DNA from: Deltaproteobacteria bacterium
Lineage (GTDB): Bacteria; Myxococcota_A; UBA9160; UBA6930
Direction of reading: 5' to 3'
DNA: 60,426 nt
NCBI GenBank assembly: GCA_029261795.1
Contig: JAJDAP010000080.1
Span: 1-60,426, forward strand
This document shows, in pieces, positions 41,874 to 50,504 of the stretch. Numbering within the stretch: the stretch's first letter is position 1; each line of letters begins with the position of its first letter. The notes under the pieces were generated by a model. That model was not told the origin of the DNA. It saw only the letters and a list, made by a program, of their open reading frames with translations, and made no database searches. The position numbers and the translations under genes were made by a program.

Positions 41874-43871
41874 ATGCGCGCCCTGACGGTCTGGATCGTG
41901 ATCTCGCTCGGCAGCCTCGGCTGCCACCTCGACGAGTACCTCGGCCCCGGCAGCGAGGAGTGGTCGCCACCAAGCGCGGCAGCTGCGCCCTCTGCCTTGC
42001 TCGCGCGCGCGGCCTGCGAGAACCGGACACCCGGCGGCCGCGCCTTCTTCGGCGACATCCACGTCCACACCGCACTCTCGATGGATACCGTGATCCGGGC
42101 CGGCATCTCCACCCCAGACATGGCCTATCGCTTCGCGCGCGGCGAACGCATCGGCCTGCCACCGCTCGACGAAGCGGGCGAGCCGACCCGCAGCATCCAG
42201 CTCGCTCGCCCGCTCGATTTCGCAGCCGTCACCGATCACGCCGAATGGCTCGGAGAGACGTCGCTCTGCAAGCGGCCCGGATCGGAAGTGTATGAGAGCG
42301 AAGGCTGCCGGCAATTTCGCGGCGAAACGAAGAGCTGGCTCGGCGATGGCCTGTTTGCCCGCATCATTCCCCTGGTCGGCCTGTTCGGGCGCAACACCGA
42401 ACTGTGTGGCCCCGACGGAAACCGCTGCCGAAGTGAACTGCTGCGCGCCTGGGATCAGACCCGGGCCGCCGCTGAGCGTTGGTACGATCGATCGAGCGCT
42501 TGCTCTTTCACCACGTTCCATGCCTGGGAGTACAGTGCCAGCCCGAGGCGAAGCAAGGTCCATCGCAACGTGATCCTGCGCAACGAGATCGCACCGGAGC
42601 TGCCGATCTCATCGATCGACGAGCCGTCCGCGGAAGGACTCTGGCGGAAACTCGACGAGCGCTGCAACGCGACGGGCAGCGGCTGCGAGGCCATCGCGAT
42701 CCCGCACAACCCGAACGTCTCGAACGGCCAGATGTTCGTGCCCGACCGCTCTGGCAGTGCTGAAGAACGACGCGCGCGTGCCGCGTTGCGGGCGCGGCTC
42801 GAACCGCTGGTCGAGATGGTGCAGGCGAAGGGCGAGAGCGAGTGCAGGAACGGTTTCGAGGGGATCCTGGGCGTCGACGAGATCTGCCAACTCGACAAGG
42901 TCCGCTTCATCGACGGCGCGGCCCCGCCCGACTGCGGGAATGAATCCGGCAGCGGCGCGATGGCGGCCCGGGGCTGCCAATCCCGCTACGACTTCGCTCG
43001 CTACACGCTGCTCGAAGGACTGCGAGAAGAAGCCCTGCTCGGCGTGAACCCGTACCGCCATGGCTGGATCGGCGGAACCGACACCCACAACGGCACCCCG
43101 GGCGCTACCGACGAGGCGGGCTACCCAGGACACAACGGCGTTACCGACGCGACACTGGCGCTACGCATCGGAGGTGATTCCGGCGGAGGCTATGTCCCGA
43201 ATTCCTTGCGCAGCCCCGGCGGGCTCGCTGGCATCTGGGCCGAAGAGAACACCCGCGACGCGCTGTTCGATGCCATGAAGCGACGCGAGACGTTCGCTAC
43301 GAGCGGCACCCGCATCGTCCCCCGGTTGTTCGCAAGCGAGCAGCGCCCGGACAGCTTCTGCGGCGAGGCCGTCGCCGTCGACGGCGTGCCGATGGGGGGC
43401 GTTCTGGAAATCGCAGACGAGGCCGGAAGCCCCTGGTTCGCGGTTTCCGCGCTACGCGATCCCGGCACCGACGGAGCCCCCGGCACCCTGCTCCAGCGAA
43501 TCCAGCTCGTGAAGGGATGGATCGGGGACGACGGCGCCCTCCACCAGCAGGTCTTCGATGTCGCTGGCCACGAGCCGGGCCTCGCGAGCGTCGACCGCGC
43601 GACCTGCCAGACCAGCGGGCCCGGCAGCACCGCGCTGTGCGCCATATGGTCCGACCCGGCATTCGATCCTGGGCGCCCGGCGATCTACTACGCGCGAGTG
43701 CTCGAGAATCCGACCTGCCGCTGGACCGGCTACCAATGCGCGACGGCCTCCCCCGACGCGCGCCCGGCGGAGTGCGACGACCCAACGATCCCGTGGCAGA
43801 GCCAGGAACGGGCCTGGACCTCGGCGATCTGGGTGACGCCGCCTAACGAACGTTCGCGAGGGCCGCGATGA
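41874..43871 (+). CDS. Exported DUF3604 family protein (PHP-like metal enzyme)
   Basis: A 665-residue exported protein of the DUF3604 family. The N-terminus (ALTVWIVISLGSLGCHLDEY) is a lipoprotein-like signal with Cys17. The metal-binding PHP-type motifs are FFGDIHVHTALSMDT near residue 60, VTDHAEWLGE near residue 122, IPHNPNVSNGQMF near residue 282, and GGTDTHNGTPG near residue 402. The family has no settled function; phosphoesterase- or sulfatase-like hydrolysis is suggested by the PHP-like motifs. Its last 29 bases overlap the convergent peroxiredoxin-like selenoprotein gene (ends at 43843). The start is leaderless-like. Confidence 0.9.
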   Translation: MRALTVWIVISLGSLGCHLDEYLGPGSEEWSPPSAAAAPSALLARAACENRTPGGRAFFGDIHVHTALSMDTVIRAGISTPDMAYRFARGERIGLPPLDEAGEPTRSIQLARPLDFAAVTDHAEWLGETSLCKRPGSEVYESEGCRQFRGETKSWLGDGLFARIIPLVGLFGRNTELCGPDGNRCRSELLRAWDQTRAAAERWYDRSSACSFTTFHAWEYSASPRRSKVHRNVILRNEIAPELPISSIDEPSAEGLWRKLDERCNATGSGCEAIAIPHNPNVSNGQMFVPDRSGSAEERRARAALRARLEPLVEMVQAKGESECRNGFEGILGVDEICQLDKVRFIDGAAPPDCGNESGSGAMAARGCQSRYDFARYTLLEGLREEALLGVNPYRHGWIGGTDTHNGTPGATDEAGYPGHNGVTDATLALRIGGDSGGGYVPNSLRSPGGLAGIWAEENTRDALFDAMKRRETFATSGTRIVPRLFASEQRPDSFCGEAVAVDGVPMGGVLEIADEAGSPWFAVSALRDPGTDGAPGTLLQRIQLVKGWIGDDGALHQQVFDVAGHEPGLASVDRATCQTSGPGSTALCAIWSDPAFDPGRPAIYYARVLENPTCRWTGYQCATASPDARPAECDDPTIPWQSQERAWTSAIWVTPPNERSRGPR

Positions 43872-44442
43872 CCATCTCTGGATGCAACCAGAGGTGATAG
43901 TCCTCGCGGACATCGACATAACGAACCACGCCGCCTCGATCGAGTAGATAGGTCGCCGGGTGCGGAACCCCTGCTTCGATCGTTTCCGCGTTCTCGCGCC
44001 GAATGCCGAGTCGATCGATCGCCGCGCTGCTCGGGTCCTTGGCGAAATGGATCCGATCGCGAAGGCCCATCCCATCGATGTAGTTCAGCGATTTCTCGTT
44101 GACCTGGTTGTCTGCCATCACCCAGACGATCTGCACGTCCGGGTGCTTCTCGAATTCATCCCGCAGCTGGACCAGCCGCGCCTTGGTGAAGGGTCACCAA
44201 TCGACGCTGCGCTCGAAGGTCACCAGCACCCGGTGGCCCAGCAGGCTCGAGAGATCGAAAGGGGTGCCGTCGAGCTGCTGAAGGGCCAGCGCGGGGAAGG
44301 CGTCGCCGACCGCGAGCACGGCCCCAGACACGTCGGCGCGCGTCTGCATCTCGCTTCCGCGGCGCCCCAGCGGGGTACTCTGTACGCCGATCACCAAGGC
44401 GATCAACGCGCCGATGGCCAGCGTCGAGATCCAGCGAATCAT
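43843..44442 (-). CDS. Peroxiredoxin/thioredoxin-like selenoprotein (UxxT)
   Basis: A 199-residue membrane-anchored thioredoxin-fold protein with an in-frame TGA at 44194-44196 (codon 83) read as selenocysteine. The N-terminal helix ISTLAIGALIALVIGV anchors or exports it. Then come VGDAFPALALQQLDGTPFDL and the active-site strand LVTFERSVDWUPFTKARLV, which matches the RSxDWCPxCK site of AhpC/TSA-like proteins with Cys replaced by U and the resolving Cys by Thr (UxxT). Past the UGA, VQLRDEFEKHPDVQIVWVMA continues the fold. A SECIS-like hairpin follows. ATG 44442 has TGGAGGT. Its ATG overlaps the TGA of the upstream membrane gene (ATGA, 44439-44442). Confidence 0.9.
44163..44179 (-). promoter_or_regulatory. 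Bacterial SECIS-like hairpin (peroxiredoxin-like gene)
   Basis: On the coding strand GCGGCTG-GTC-CAGCTGC forms a 7-bp stem (one G-U) with a three-base loop beginning with G. The loop opens 21 nt after the UGA, matching bacterial SECIS geometry. Confidence 0.65.
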
Positions 44443-44849
44443 GCAGCACCTCCAGGCAGGGCCTTCGCAGGCCGAAGCCATACGAATGCAATGGCAAGGG
44501 AAAGAAAGATCACGGCTTCGATGCGCGGGAGCTCACCGAGGTGCGCAAAATCTCCGAGAAACCATCCTGCGAAGCGATACAGGCCCATTACGACCATGGC
44601 CCAGGCGCTGAAGGTCCCGACGATGCGGCTCGTCGCCGGATGCTTCGAGGCGCCGATCAGCCCGCCGCCCCAGCCGATCAACCCACAGGCGGTAAAGGCC
44701 ACGAAATAGAGGCCGTTCGGTCCCATCGGCGAGAGCGGTCCGGTCATCGCGCCGCCCGGACCGAGCGCACCAAAGAAGCCGAGGAGCAGCATGATGCCGC
44801 CCAGCACGAGGCCAGCGCCGAGCAGGCCACACAGGATTCGGTATGCCAA
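44439..44849 (-). CDS. Four-helix membrane protein coupled to the selenoprotein
   Basis: A 136-residue protein with four hydrophobic helices (ILCGLLGAGLVLGGIMLLLG; YFVAFTACGLIGWGGGLIGA; IVGTFSAWAMVVMGLYRFAG; EAVIFLSLAIAFVWLR). No family is firmly recognised; size and layout recall DoxX-like or small electron-transfer membrane proteins, but no heme or quinone motif is visible. Its TGA overlaps the ATG of the peroxiredoxin-like selenoprotein by four bases, so they are translationally coupled. It may pass electrons to the selenoprotein, which lacks its own resolving Cys; this is inference. Confidence 0.75.
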   Translation of the reverse strand: MAYRILCGLLGAGLVLGGIMLLLGFFGALGPGGAMTGPLSPMGPNGLYFVAFTACGLIGWGGGLIGASKHPATSRIVGTFSAWAMVVMGLYRFAGWFLGDFAHLGELPRIEAVIFLSLAIAFVWLRPAKALPGGAA

Positions 44850-44938
44850 GGAAACCTCGCTGATTGCCGGCCGTTTGGGGGCCTTCGGGAGGGGACCGCA
44901 GCCGCGACGTTACGTCAAGCCGCGAATCCCTGCGGTGA

Positions 44939-46546
44939 CTACTTGCAGAGTCCGCCGCCCAGGAGTTCGTACGGCTCGCAATCATAGATCAAGCGGCCGG
45001 CTTCTCCGTGTTGCCAGTCGAGCATGGGAAGTGCGAACTCGGGCGGCATGCCCGGCGCGGGCGTCTCGTTCAAGTCTTCGATGGGCACCGGATACGTCGA
45101 CCAATCCTTCGGCGCACGCCAGCCCGGGGGCGGAACCAGCTGTGCCCGTGTTCCCGAATTCGGATGGAGATGACGCCACCGATGGATCGCCTTGGCCAGC
45201 CGCGCCACGACATCGGGGTGGGCGCCTGCGAGGTTGTTGTACTCGTTCGGATCCTCCGAGATGCGAAACAGGTGCTGCGTGACGTCGGCCGAGAGCAGCC
45301 CCTGTTTCACCTCCTGCACCAGCTTCCACTCGTCGTCGAATGCGGTCAGATTGAAGTGACCCGAGATCGGGGTCTCCGAGGCGAAGAACAGCAGCTCCTC
45401 GCGGGCCAGCGGCTTCCCTTCGGCGATCGCGGGCCAGAGGCTGCGACCGTCGAGCTTACGCTCGTTCAGGAGCGGTACGCCGGCGGCCTCGGCCAGTGTC
45501 GGGAAGACGTCCATCGCCGACATGATGCTCGTCATCTTCGAGCCCGCCTCGATCTTGCCCGGCAGCCGCAAGGTCGCGACGACGCGGATGCCCCCCTCGA
45601 AGGTCTCGCCTTTCCCGCCCCGTAGCGGCACGTTGTCTGCACCGCCTGTCGCGTAGGCGGCGCCACCGTTGTCAGAAAAGAAGAGGACCAGGGTCTCGCT
45701 CGTCAGTCCCTCGCGATCGAGCGCGTCGAGCACGCGCCCGATCGACTGGTCCATGGCATCGACGACGGCGGCGTAGACGGGCCGAGCACTGGGCTGGAGC
45801 ATGAGCTTTCGTGTCCGCCGCGTGAAATCCGTCTGTTCGCTGCGCGCGGGTTCGCGTTCGTCCTCGATGTCCGCGTACTTCTCCTTCAGATCGTCCGGCG
45901 CATCCAGGGGCGTGTGCGGTGCGATGAAGGGCATGTAGAGGAAGAACGGGCGCTCCTTGTCCCGGGCTTCGATCCAGCGGACGGCCTCGTCGGCCAGCAG
46001 GTAGGTCTCGTAGCCCTCTCCCGAGATGGACTTTCCGTTCAGCTGGAAATCCTTGCCGCCCTGGTTCCCGAAGGGCGGGAAGTAGCCGACCTCGGTGTGA
46101 AGGTGGCCGTAGAAATGGTCGAAGCCGCGTTCGTTCGGATGATAGGTCTGCTGTGCGTGCCCCAGATGCCACTTGCCGACCATCGCCGTCTGATAGCCCG
46201 CCGCTTTGAAGCTCTGCGGCATGAAGTGTTCGTCCGGATGGATCCCGTTGTTATGCCAGGGCATGATCACCCCGTAGGCGACACCCAGCCGCATCGGATC
46301 GCGCCCGGTCATCAATGCCGCACGGGTCGGAGAACAGATAGGCGTCGAGTAGAAACGGTCCAGCTGGGCGCCCTCGGCCGCCAGGCGATCCAGGGCGGGT
46401 GTGTCGATCTGGTCGCCGCCGTGGAAGCCCACGTCATTCCAACCCAGATCGTCCGCCAGGAAGATCACCACGTTGGGTCGATCAGCGGCAGCCGCGCCGA
46501 CGGCGAAGCCGAAGCTGAGACCCAGGACGAGAAACATTCGGAGCAT
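44939..46546 (-). CDS. Sulfatase (arylsulfatase family), exported
   Basis: A 535-residue type I sulfatase with a signal peptide (LVLGLSFGFAVGAAAA). Metal site: NVVIFLADDLGWNDVGFHGG near residue 25. The formylglycine motif is CSPTR at residues 71-75, followed by AALMTGR, which fits the C-x-P-x-R-x3-TGR consensus; Cys71 must be converted to formylglycine. Further ligands are GKWHLGHAQQ near residue 125 and VLFFSDNGGAAY near residue 290. It hydrolyses sulfate esters outside the cytoplasm. No formylglycine-generating enzyme is in the window. It lies 42 bp after the SDR in an NTF2-SDR-sulfatase run. The substrate is unknown. Confidence 0.95.
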   Translation of the reverse strand: MLRMFLVLGLSFGFAVGAAAADRPNVVIFLADDLGWNDVGFHGGDQIDTPALDRLAAEGAQLDRFYSTPICSPTRAALMTGRDPMRLGVAYGVIMPWHNNGIHPDEHFMPQSFKAAGYQTAMVGKWHLGHAQQTYHPNERGFDHFYGHLHTEVGYFPPFGNQGGKDFQLNGKSISGEGYETYLLADEAVRWIEARDKERPFFLYMPFIAPHTPLDAPDDLKEKYADIEDEREPARSEQTDFTRRTRKLMLQPSARPVYAAVVDAMDQSIGRVLDALDREGLTSETLVLFFSDNGGAAYATGGADNVPLRGGKGETFEGGIRVVATLRLPGKIEAGSKMTSIMSAMDVFPTLAEAAGVPLLNERKLDGRSLWPAIAEGKPLAREELLFFASETPISGHFNLTAFDDEWKLVQEVKQGLLSADVTQHLFRISEDPNEYNNLAGAHPDVVARLAKAIHRWRHLHPNSGTRAQLVPPPGWRAPKDWSTYPVPIEDLNETPAPGMPPEFALPMLDWQHGEAGRLIYDCEPYELLGGGLCK

Positions 46547-46588
46547 CGGGTTCTCCCTTTCGTTGCGATGGAACCAGTCGAAGCCGGC

Positions 46589-47380
46589 TCAGATCGCCGT
46601 CAGACCGCCGTCCACGAGCATGGCGCTACCGGTCACGAACGAAGCTTCGTCCGAAAGCAGGAAGGCGACCACCGCGGCCTGCTCGGCCGGGTCCGAGGCG
46701 CGCGGGATCGCGGTCTTGATGAGACTGCGCGGCAATCGCCCACCCTCGGGAACCGGCGTCGAGTGGTCGCGTTGGTCCTCGCGAACGTTGCGGCCGAGGC
46801 GCGTCTTCACGGCCCCCGGGCAAAGACAATTGGCGCGAATCCCCTGTGGCCCGTAGTCGACGGCGATCTGCTTGGTCAGTTGCAGGATGCCCCCTTTCGA
46901 CGCGGCATAACTTGCGGCGGAACCCCCGGGGCCCACCACGAACGACGCGATCGATCCCGTCGTAACGACGGCGCCGCCGCCGGCCTCGATCAGGTGTGGA
47001 ATCGTGTGTTTCGCTGTCAGGAAGGCGCCGGTCAGGTTGACGCGCAGCACGGCCTCCCAATCCGCCAGCGCGGTTTCGTGGATCCATCCCGAGCCCGCGG
47101 TTCCCGCATTCGCGAAGACGCCGTCGAGTCCGCCGAGCCCATCGACGGCCTGGGAGACCGCGACTTCCAACTGCCCCTCGTCGCCCACATCGGCGGGCGT
47201 CGCCACCGCCTGGCCGCCGCTTGCCAGGATCTGCTCGACCAGCGCGTGAGCGCTATCGGATCGCTTGTCGCAGATCGCGACCCCGGCGCCCTCTGCCGCG
47301 AAACGAACGGCCGCGGCTGCTCCGATACCACTGCCGCCGCCGGTAATGAAGATGCGTCTGCCGTCCAGCCGTTCCTTCAC
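46589..47380 (-). CDS. Short-chain dehydrogenase/reductase
   Basis: A 263-residue classical SDR. Cofactor motif TGGGSGIGAAAA near residue 13, ADVGDEGQ (acidic NAD-side residue), ANAG-type FANAGTAG, catalytic TTGSIASF (Ser) and SYAASKGGI (Tyr-x3-Lys), and the C-terminal VTGSAMLVDGG. All catalytic residues are present, unlike in the SDR at 17434. GTG 47380 overlaps the stop of the NTF2-like gene by four bases (GTGA), so the two are coupled. It probably oxidises or reduces an alcohol/ketone in the same pathway; the substrate is unknown. Confidence 0.93.
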   Translation of the reverse strand: MKERLDGRRIFITGGGSGIGAAAAVRFAAEGAGVAICDKRSDSAHALVEQILASGGQAVATPADVGDEGQLEVAVSQAVDGLGGLDGVFANAGTAGSGWIHETALADWEAVLRVNLTGAFLTAKHTIPHLIEAGGGAVVTTGSIASFVVGPGGSAASYAASKGGILQLTKQIAVDYGPQGIRANCLCPGAVKTRLGRNVREDQRDHSTPVPEGGRLPRSLIKTAIPRASDPAEQAAVVAFLLSDEASFVTGSAMLVDGGLTAI

Positions 47381-47814
47381 GCCGCACCTCGCATGAACGT
47401 GACCGAGATTCGACGATCCGCGATCCGCCAACCTTCGGGCGTGCGGACGAAACGGTCGCGGTATTCGCCCACGAGTTCGGGGCCCTCGAGCGGTGAGAGC
47501 TTGCGATCCGCGTCACCATCGTGGCGATAAAGGGTCAGGTACACGACGCCGGTGGCATGGTCCGCGTCTTCCACCTCGCAGAGGAAGTTGTTGCAGACGT
47601 GCCGCGACATGCGTTCTTTCTGGGCCTGTCGCTGGCCGAAGCCTGCGCCGAGTTCGGCGCGGCCCGTCATCTTGGTCCCGGGCCCGGCCCACACGCCGTC
47701 TTCGGTGAAGAGTTCAGCGATCCGGGCCGCTTCGCCGTGGTCGACGTAATGGCAGTAGGCCGTCACCAGGCGCTCACAGGCGCGTTCGATCTCGAGCTTC
47801 TCGACGTCGTTCAT
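47377..47814 (-). CDS. NTF2/SnoaL-like protein
   Basis: A 145-residue compact cone-fold protein: IERACERLVTAYCHYVDHGE near residue 8, FTEDGVWAGPGTKMTGRAEL near residue 36, and the final strands VRTPEGWRIADRRISVTFMR. This is the SnoaL_4/aromatic-ring-hydroxylating-dioxygenase-beta-like pattern. ATG 47814 is preferred; the frame is open further upstream but the extension is Arg/Pro-rich. First gene of a coupled NTF2-SDR-sulfatase operon, the same NTF2-next-to-oxidoreductase pairing as at 15 kb and 38 kb. Confidence 0.88.
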   Translation of the reverse strand: MNDVEKLEIERACERLVTAYCHYVDHGEAARIAELFTEDGVWAGPGTKMTGRAELGAGFGQRQAQKERMSRHVCNNFLCEVEDADHATGVVYLTLYRHDGDADRKLSPLEGPELVGEYRDRFVRTPEGWRIADRRISVTFMRGAA

Positions 47815-47942
47815 GGCCCGACGGTACGGCGGCTTCCCGGCTCGGGCCAGTGACGGGCTGGCCGCGTTGGCCGCGTGCGTCTCCGTCCCCGGAGAACCGC
47901 CTCGACCTGGAGCGGGCAACCGAGGCCGGCCTCTCCTGAGCC

Positions 47943-48761
47943 TCAGCCCGCGGTCGATTCGGGCTCCAGGCCACGCGGCGTGCGAACCCGTTCGCGGTTG
48001 GCGATCAGCAGCCCGCGAACGCTAGGCCCACGTTTCCGGACGACCTCGGGCCGGGTGCGCGGCGGGTCGAGACCGTGGTCGAGGTGGCAGACGAATGCAC
48101 GGTTCCAGAGGCTCGTTCCTCGTGCGCCCCAGTTGTTAAGCCGGTTGCGAATGTCGGAATCCTCGCCGGAGAAACCGTCGAAACCCTCGTCGAATCCGTT
48201 GACGGCAAAGAGCGCATCGCGCGCGATCGAGAGATTGCCGCCGAGAATCTTGGGCTTCCGGCGCTTGCCAGTCAGGCGATAGAGGCGATTGCGGAGGTGG
48301 ACGCCCCAGAGCCGTGCTCGTTCCGCCGGCGTCAACAGCAAGAGATGCCCACCCGCTCTCACCTGGGCCCGGTCGAGCGACTGGGCCGTAGCGAGCGACG
48401 TCCAGATGTAGCCCCCGACGCAGTAGTGACCGGGCCGATAGGCCGCGGCGTGGCGGCGAATGAAATCCGGGAACGGCACACAATCGCCGTCGAGAAACAC
48501 GATCTGATCGCCGCGCGTCTTCTTGATCGCCTGGTTCACGGCTTTCGACTTGCGAAAGCCCTCGTCGGGTTGGGTCACCACGTCGAGGGCGAGACCCGCC
48601 CCCTGGAACTCCTCGAGCAACGCGAAGGTGTCGGTATCGGAGCCATCGTCGGCCACGATGATCTCGAAGTCGCCTGTGTCCTGAGCCCGCAATCCCTCGA
48701 GGACGAGCGCGAGCGCTCTCGGATGGTCGTACGAGGACACGATCACGCTGATCCGATGCAT
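47943..48761 (-). CDS. Glycosyltransferase family 2
   Basis: A 272-residue GT-A fold glycosyltransferase. ISVIVSSYDHPRALALVLEG near residue 4, DFEIIVADDGSDTDT (nucleotide-sugar aspartates) near residue 33, FLDGDCVPFPDF (DxD-like metal site) near residue 90, and the acceptor-side FDGFSGEDSDIRNRL near residue 195. No membrane segments. ATG 48761 is chosen because it starts the first beta strand cleanly. A TTGACA lies about 25-35 bp upstream, but no good -10 is seen. It belongs to a small glycan/methylation island with the genes at 48853, 49593 and 50501. Confidence 0.92.
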   Translation of the reverse strand: MHRISVIVSSYDHPRALALVLEGLRAQDTGDFEIIVADDGSDTDTFALLEEFQGAGLALDVVTQPDEGFRKSKAVNQAIKKTRGDQIVFLDGDCVPFPDFIRRHAAAYRPGHYCVGGYIWTSLATAQSLDRAQVRAGGHLLLLTPAERARLWGVHLRNRLYRLTGKRRKPKILGGNLSIARDALFAVNGFDEGFDGFSGEDSDIRNRLNNWGARGTSLWNRAFVCHLDHGLDPPRTRPEVVRKRGPSVRGLLIANRERVRTPRGLEPESTAG

Positions 48762-48852
48762 TGGAGCCAACCCTCGCCATCCGCCCGCTGTGTCAATCAT
48801 CCCGGCCACTGCTCGCGCCTAGCACCCGCGCGACGGATCGATGCCGAGTCGC

Positions 48853-49545
48853 TCAGCGCGTTTCGACGACCCCGATCCCGTATCCGCATTGCTCCGGGTC
48901 TTCGATCAACTCGCGCACGCACTCCGGCGGAAGCTCGGCCCGCAGCTTCTGCCAGAAGTGATGCACCTGGTTCCCGGGAATGGGCTGGTCGGCCACGATG
49001 TCGTGGAATGCGATCAAGCCGCCGGACCGGACCAGATCGTGGTACATCTCGTAGTCGTGTTGCACGCCCTCGGCACTATGGTCTCCGTCGATGAACAGGA
49101 AATCCACCGGCCCGCCGACCGCGTCTGCTGCGCGGGCACGAAATTCATCGGTGTGGCTATCGCCTTGCAGGATCTCGACACTGCATGCCGAATCCGGAGG
49201 CGGGAACTGGTGGTAGAGCGGAACCATGTGGGCGGGCACCTCGAGATCGCATGTCACCACGCGCTTCGAGGCGAGCTGGGTCCAGAGCAGGAGCGTTCCG
49301 GCGCGGTAGGTTCCGATCTCGAGGATTCGCTCGGGCTTCAGCTCCGCCACCGCCCGGACCAGTCCCACGATCTCGCTCGGCCGTTGGACGGTGCGTACCT
49401 TGACGCTGCCCTGACTCGGAAAATCGAGGGCCAGCTCGACCCATTCCTCGAGGCTGGCTGCGCGGGCCTGGTGCTCGCGGATGATCCCCAGCGCATCCCG
49501 CAGATGACGAGGCTGGCGGAGCCGGCGAGACAGGCGCTTGAACAC
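48853..49545 (-). CDS. Class I SAM methyltransferase (CmcI/cephalosporin-hydroxylase-like)
   Basis: A 230-residue Rossmann methyltransferase: ERILEIGTYRAGTLLLWTQ (motif I) near residue 73, VVTCDLEVPAHMVPLY, and VDFLFIDGDHSAEGVQHDYE (acidic catalytic or metal residues) near residue 148, then GGLIAFHDI. This is the Methyltransf_24/CmcI-like layout common in sugar and natural-product pathways. GTG 49545 has AAGGAG upstream. It lies between two GT2 genes, so a glycan acceptor is likely. Confidence 0.88.
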   Translation of the reverse strand: MFKRLSRRLRQPRHLRDALGIIREHQARAASLEEWVELALDFPSQGSVKVRTVQRPSEIVGLVRAVAELKPERILEIGTYRAGTLLLWTQLASKRVVTCDLEVPAHMVPLYHQFPPPDSACSVEILQGDSHTDEFRARAADAVGGPVDFLFIDGDHSAEGVQHDYEMYHDLVRSGGLIAFHDIVADQPIPGNQVHHFWQKLRAELPPECVRELIEDPEQCGYGIGVVETR

Positions 49546-49592
49546 GGAGAGCTCCTTCGCGTGAGCGGGGAAACCGCCCGGGGGCCCATATC

Positions 49593-50504
49593 GTGACGCC
49601 CAACGCGCCGGATGTCAGCGTCATCATTCCCGCCTACGCCGAACCCGAGTTCCTGCGTGAAGCGGCCGCATCCGTGGCGGCACAGCAGAACGTCAGGTTC
49701 GAGCTGATCGTGGTGGACGACGGCTCACCCGAATCCGTCGAACCCGCCCTCGCCGATGTGCGGGCGCAGTTGGGCGAGCGCCTCCAGTTCGTGCGCCAGG
49801 AGAACGCGGGCGGCGCCGCGGCGCGCAACCGCGGTGTCGCGTTGGCGAGGGCGCCCTGGGTGGCCTTCCTCGACCACGACGACGTCTGGCTGCCGGACAA
49901 ACTGGCCCGGCAACTCGCCGCGGCACGCGAACATCCGGAAGCCGCCCTGGTCTATTGCGCGCTGGAACGCTTCGGAGGATCCGGCAAGGAGCGTCCGATC
50001 TTCCCGATCGATGCGCCCAGTGGCGACATCCTCGACGCACTGCTGGAGGACACCTGGATTCGCACGCTCTCGGTCGTGATGATTCGACGAGACGCGCTCG
50101 GCAACGAGCGCTGGTTCGATCCGGCCTATCGATACGCCAACGATATCGACCTCTACTACCGGATCGCCGAACGGCACGCCGCGGTCTTCCTGGACGAGGT
50201 CCAGGTGCGCAAGCGTTCCCATACACGCCAGGCCTCGGGGAACACCCTCGAATCACACGAGGAATACGCGGCGATCGTCGAGCGGCTGGCCGAGCGTCTA
50301 CGGCCCGAACCCGGCGCACCCCGCGCCCGGCGAATTCGTGAGCGGTTGGCGCGGCACCACCGAGGCGCCGGCAAGGCCGCGCTCGCGATCGGCCGCTTCG
50401 AGCTCAGCCGCGACCGCTACCGCGAATCGCTACGGCTGCGCCCCTTTCAACCGCGAGCATGGCGGGGTTGGCTTGCGGCAAGCCTGGCGGCGCGCCGCTC
50501 TTAA
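49593..50504 (+). CDS. Glycosyltransferase family 2
   Basis: A 303-residue GT-A enzyme: VSVIIPAYAEPEFLREAAAS near residue 8, FELIVVDDGSPESVEPALAD near residue 36, GGAAARNRGVALARAPWVAF near residue 69, and DHDDVWLPDKLARQ (DxD metal site) near residue 93. Acceptor loop: YANDIDLYYRIAERHAAVF. The C-terminal 70 residues are Arg-rich and TPR-like. The GTG at 49593 is divergent from the methyltransferase at 49545 (47-bp gap). Its TAA interlocks with the convergent O-methyltransferase stop (TTAA, 50501-50504). Confidence 0.92.
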   Translation: MTPNAPDVSVIIPAYAEPEFLREAAASVAAQQNVRFELIVVDDGSPESVEPALADVRAQLGERLQFVRQENAGGAAARNRGVALARAPWVAFLDHDDVWLPDKLARQLAAAREHPEAALVYCALERFGGSGKERPIFPIDAPSGDILDALLEDTWIRTLSVVMIRRDALGNERWFDPAYRYANDIDLYYRIAERHAAVFLDEVQVRKRSHTRQASGNTLESHEEYAAIVERLAERLRPEPGAPRARRIRERLARHHRGAGKAALAIGRFELSRDRYRESLRLRPFQPRAWRGWLAASLAARRS

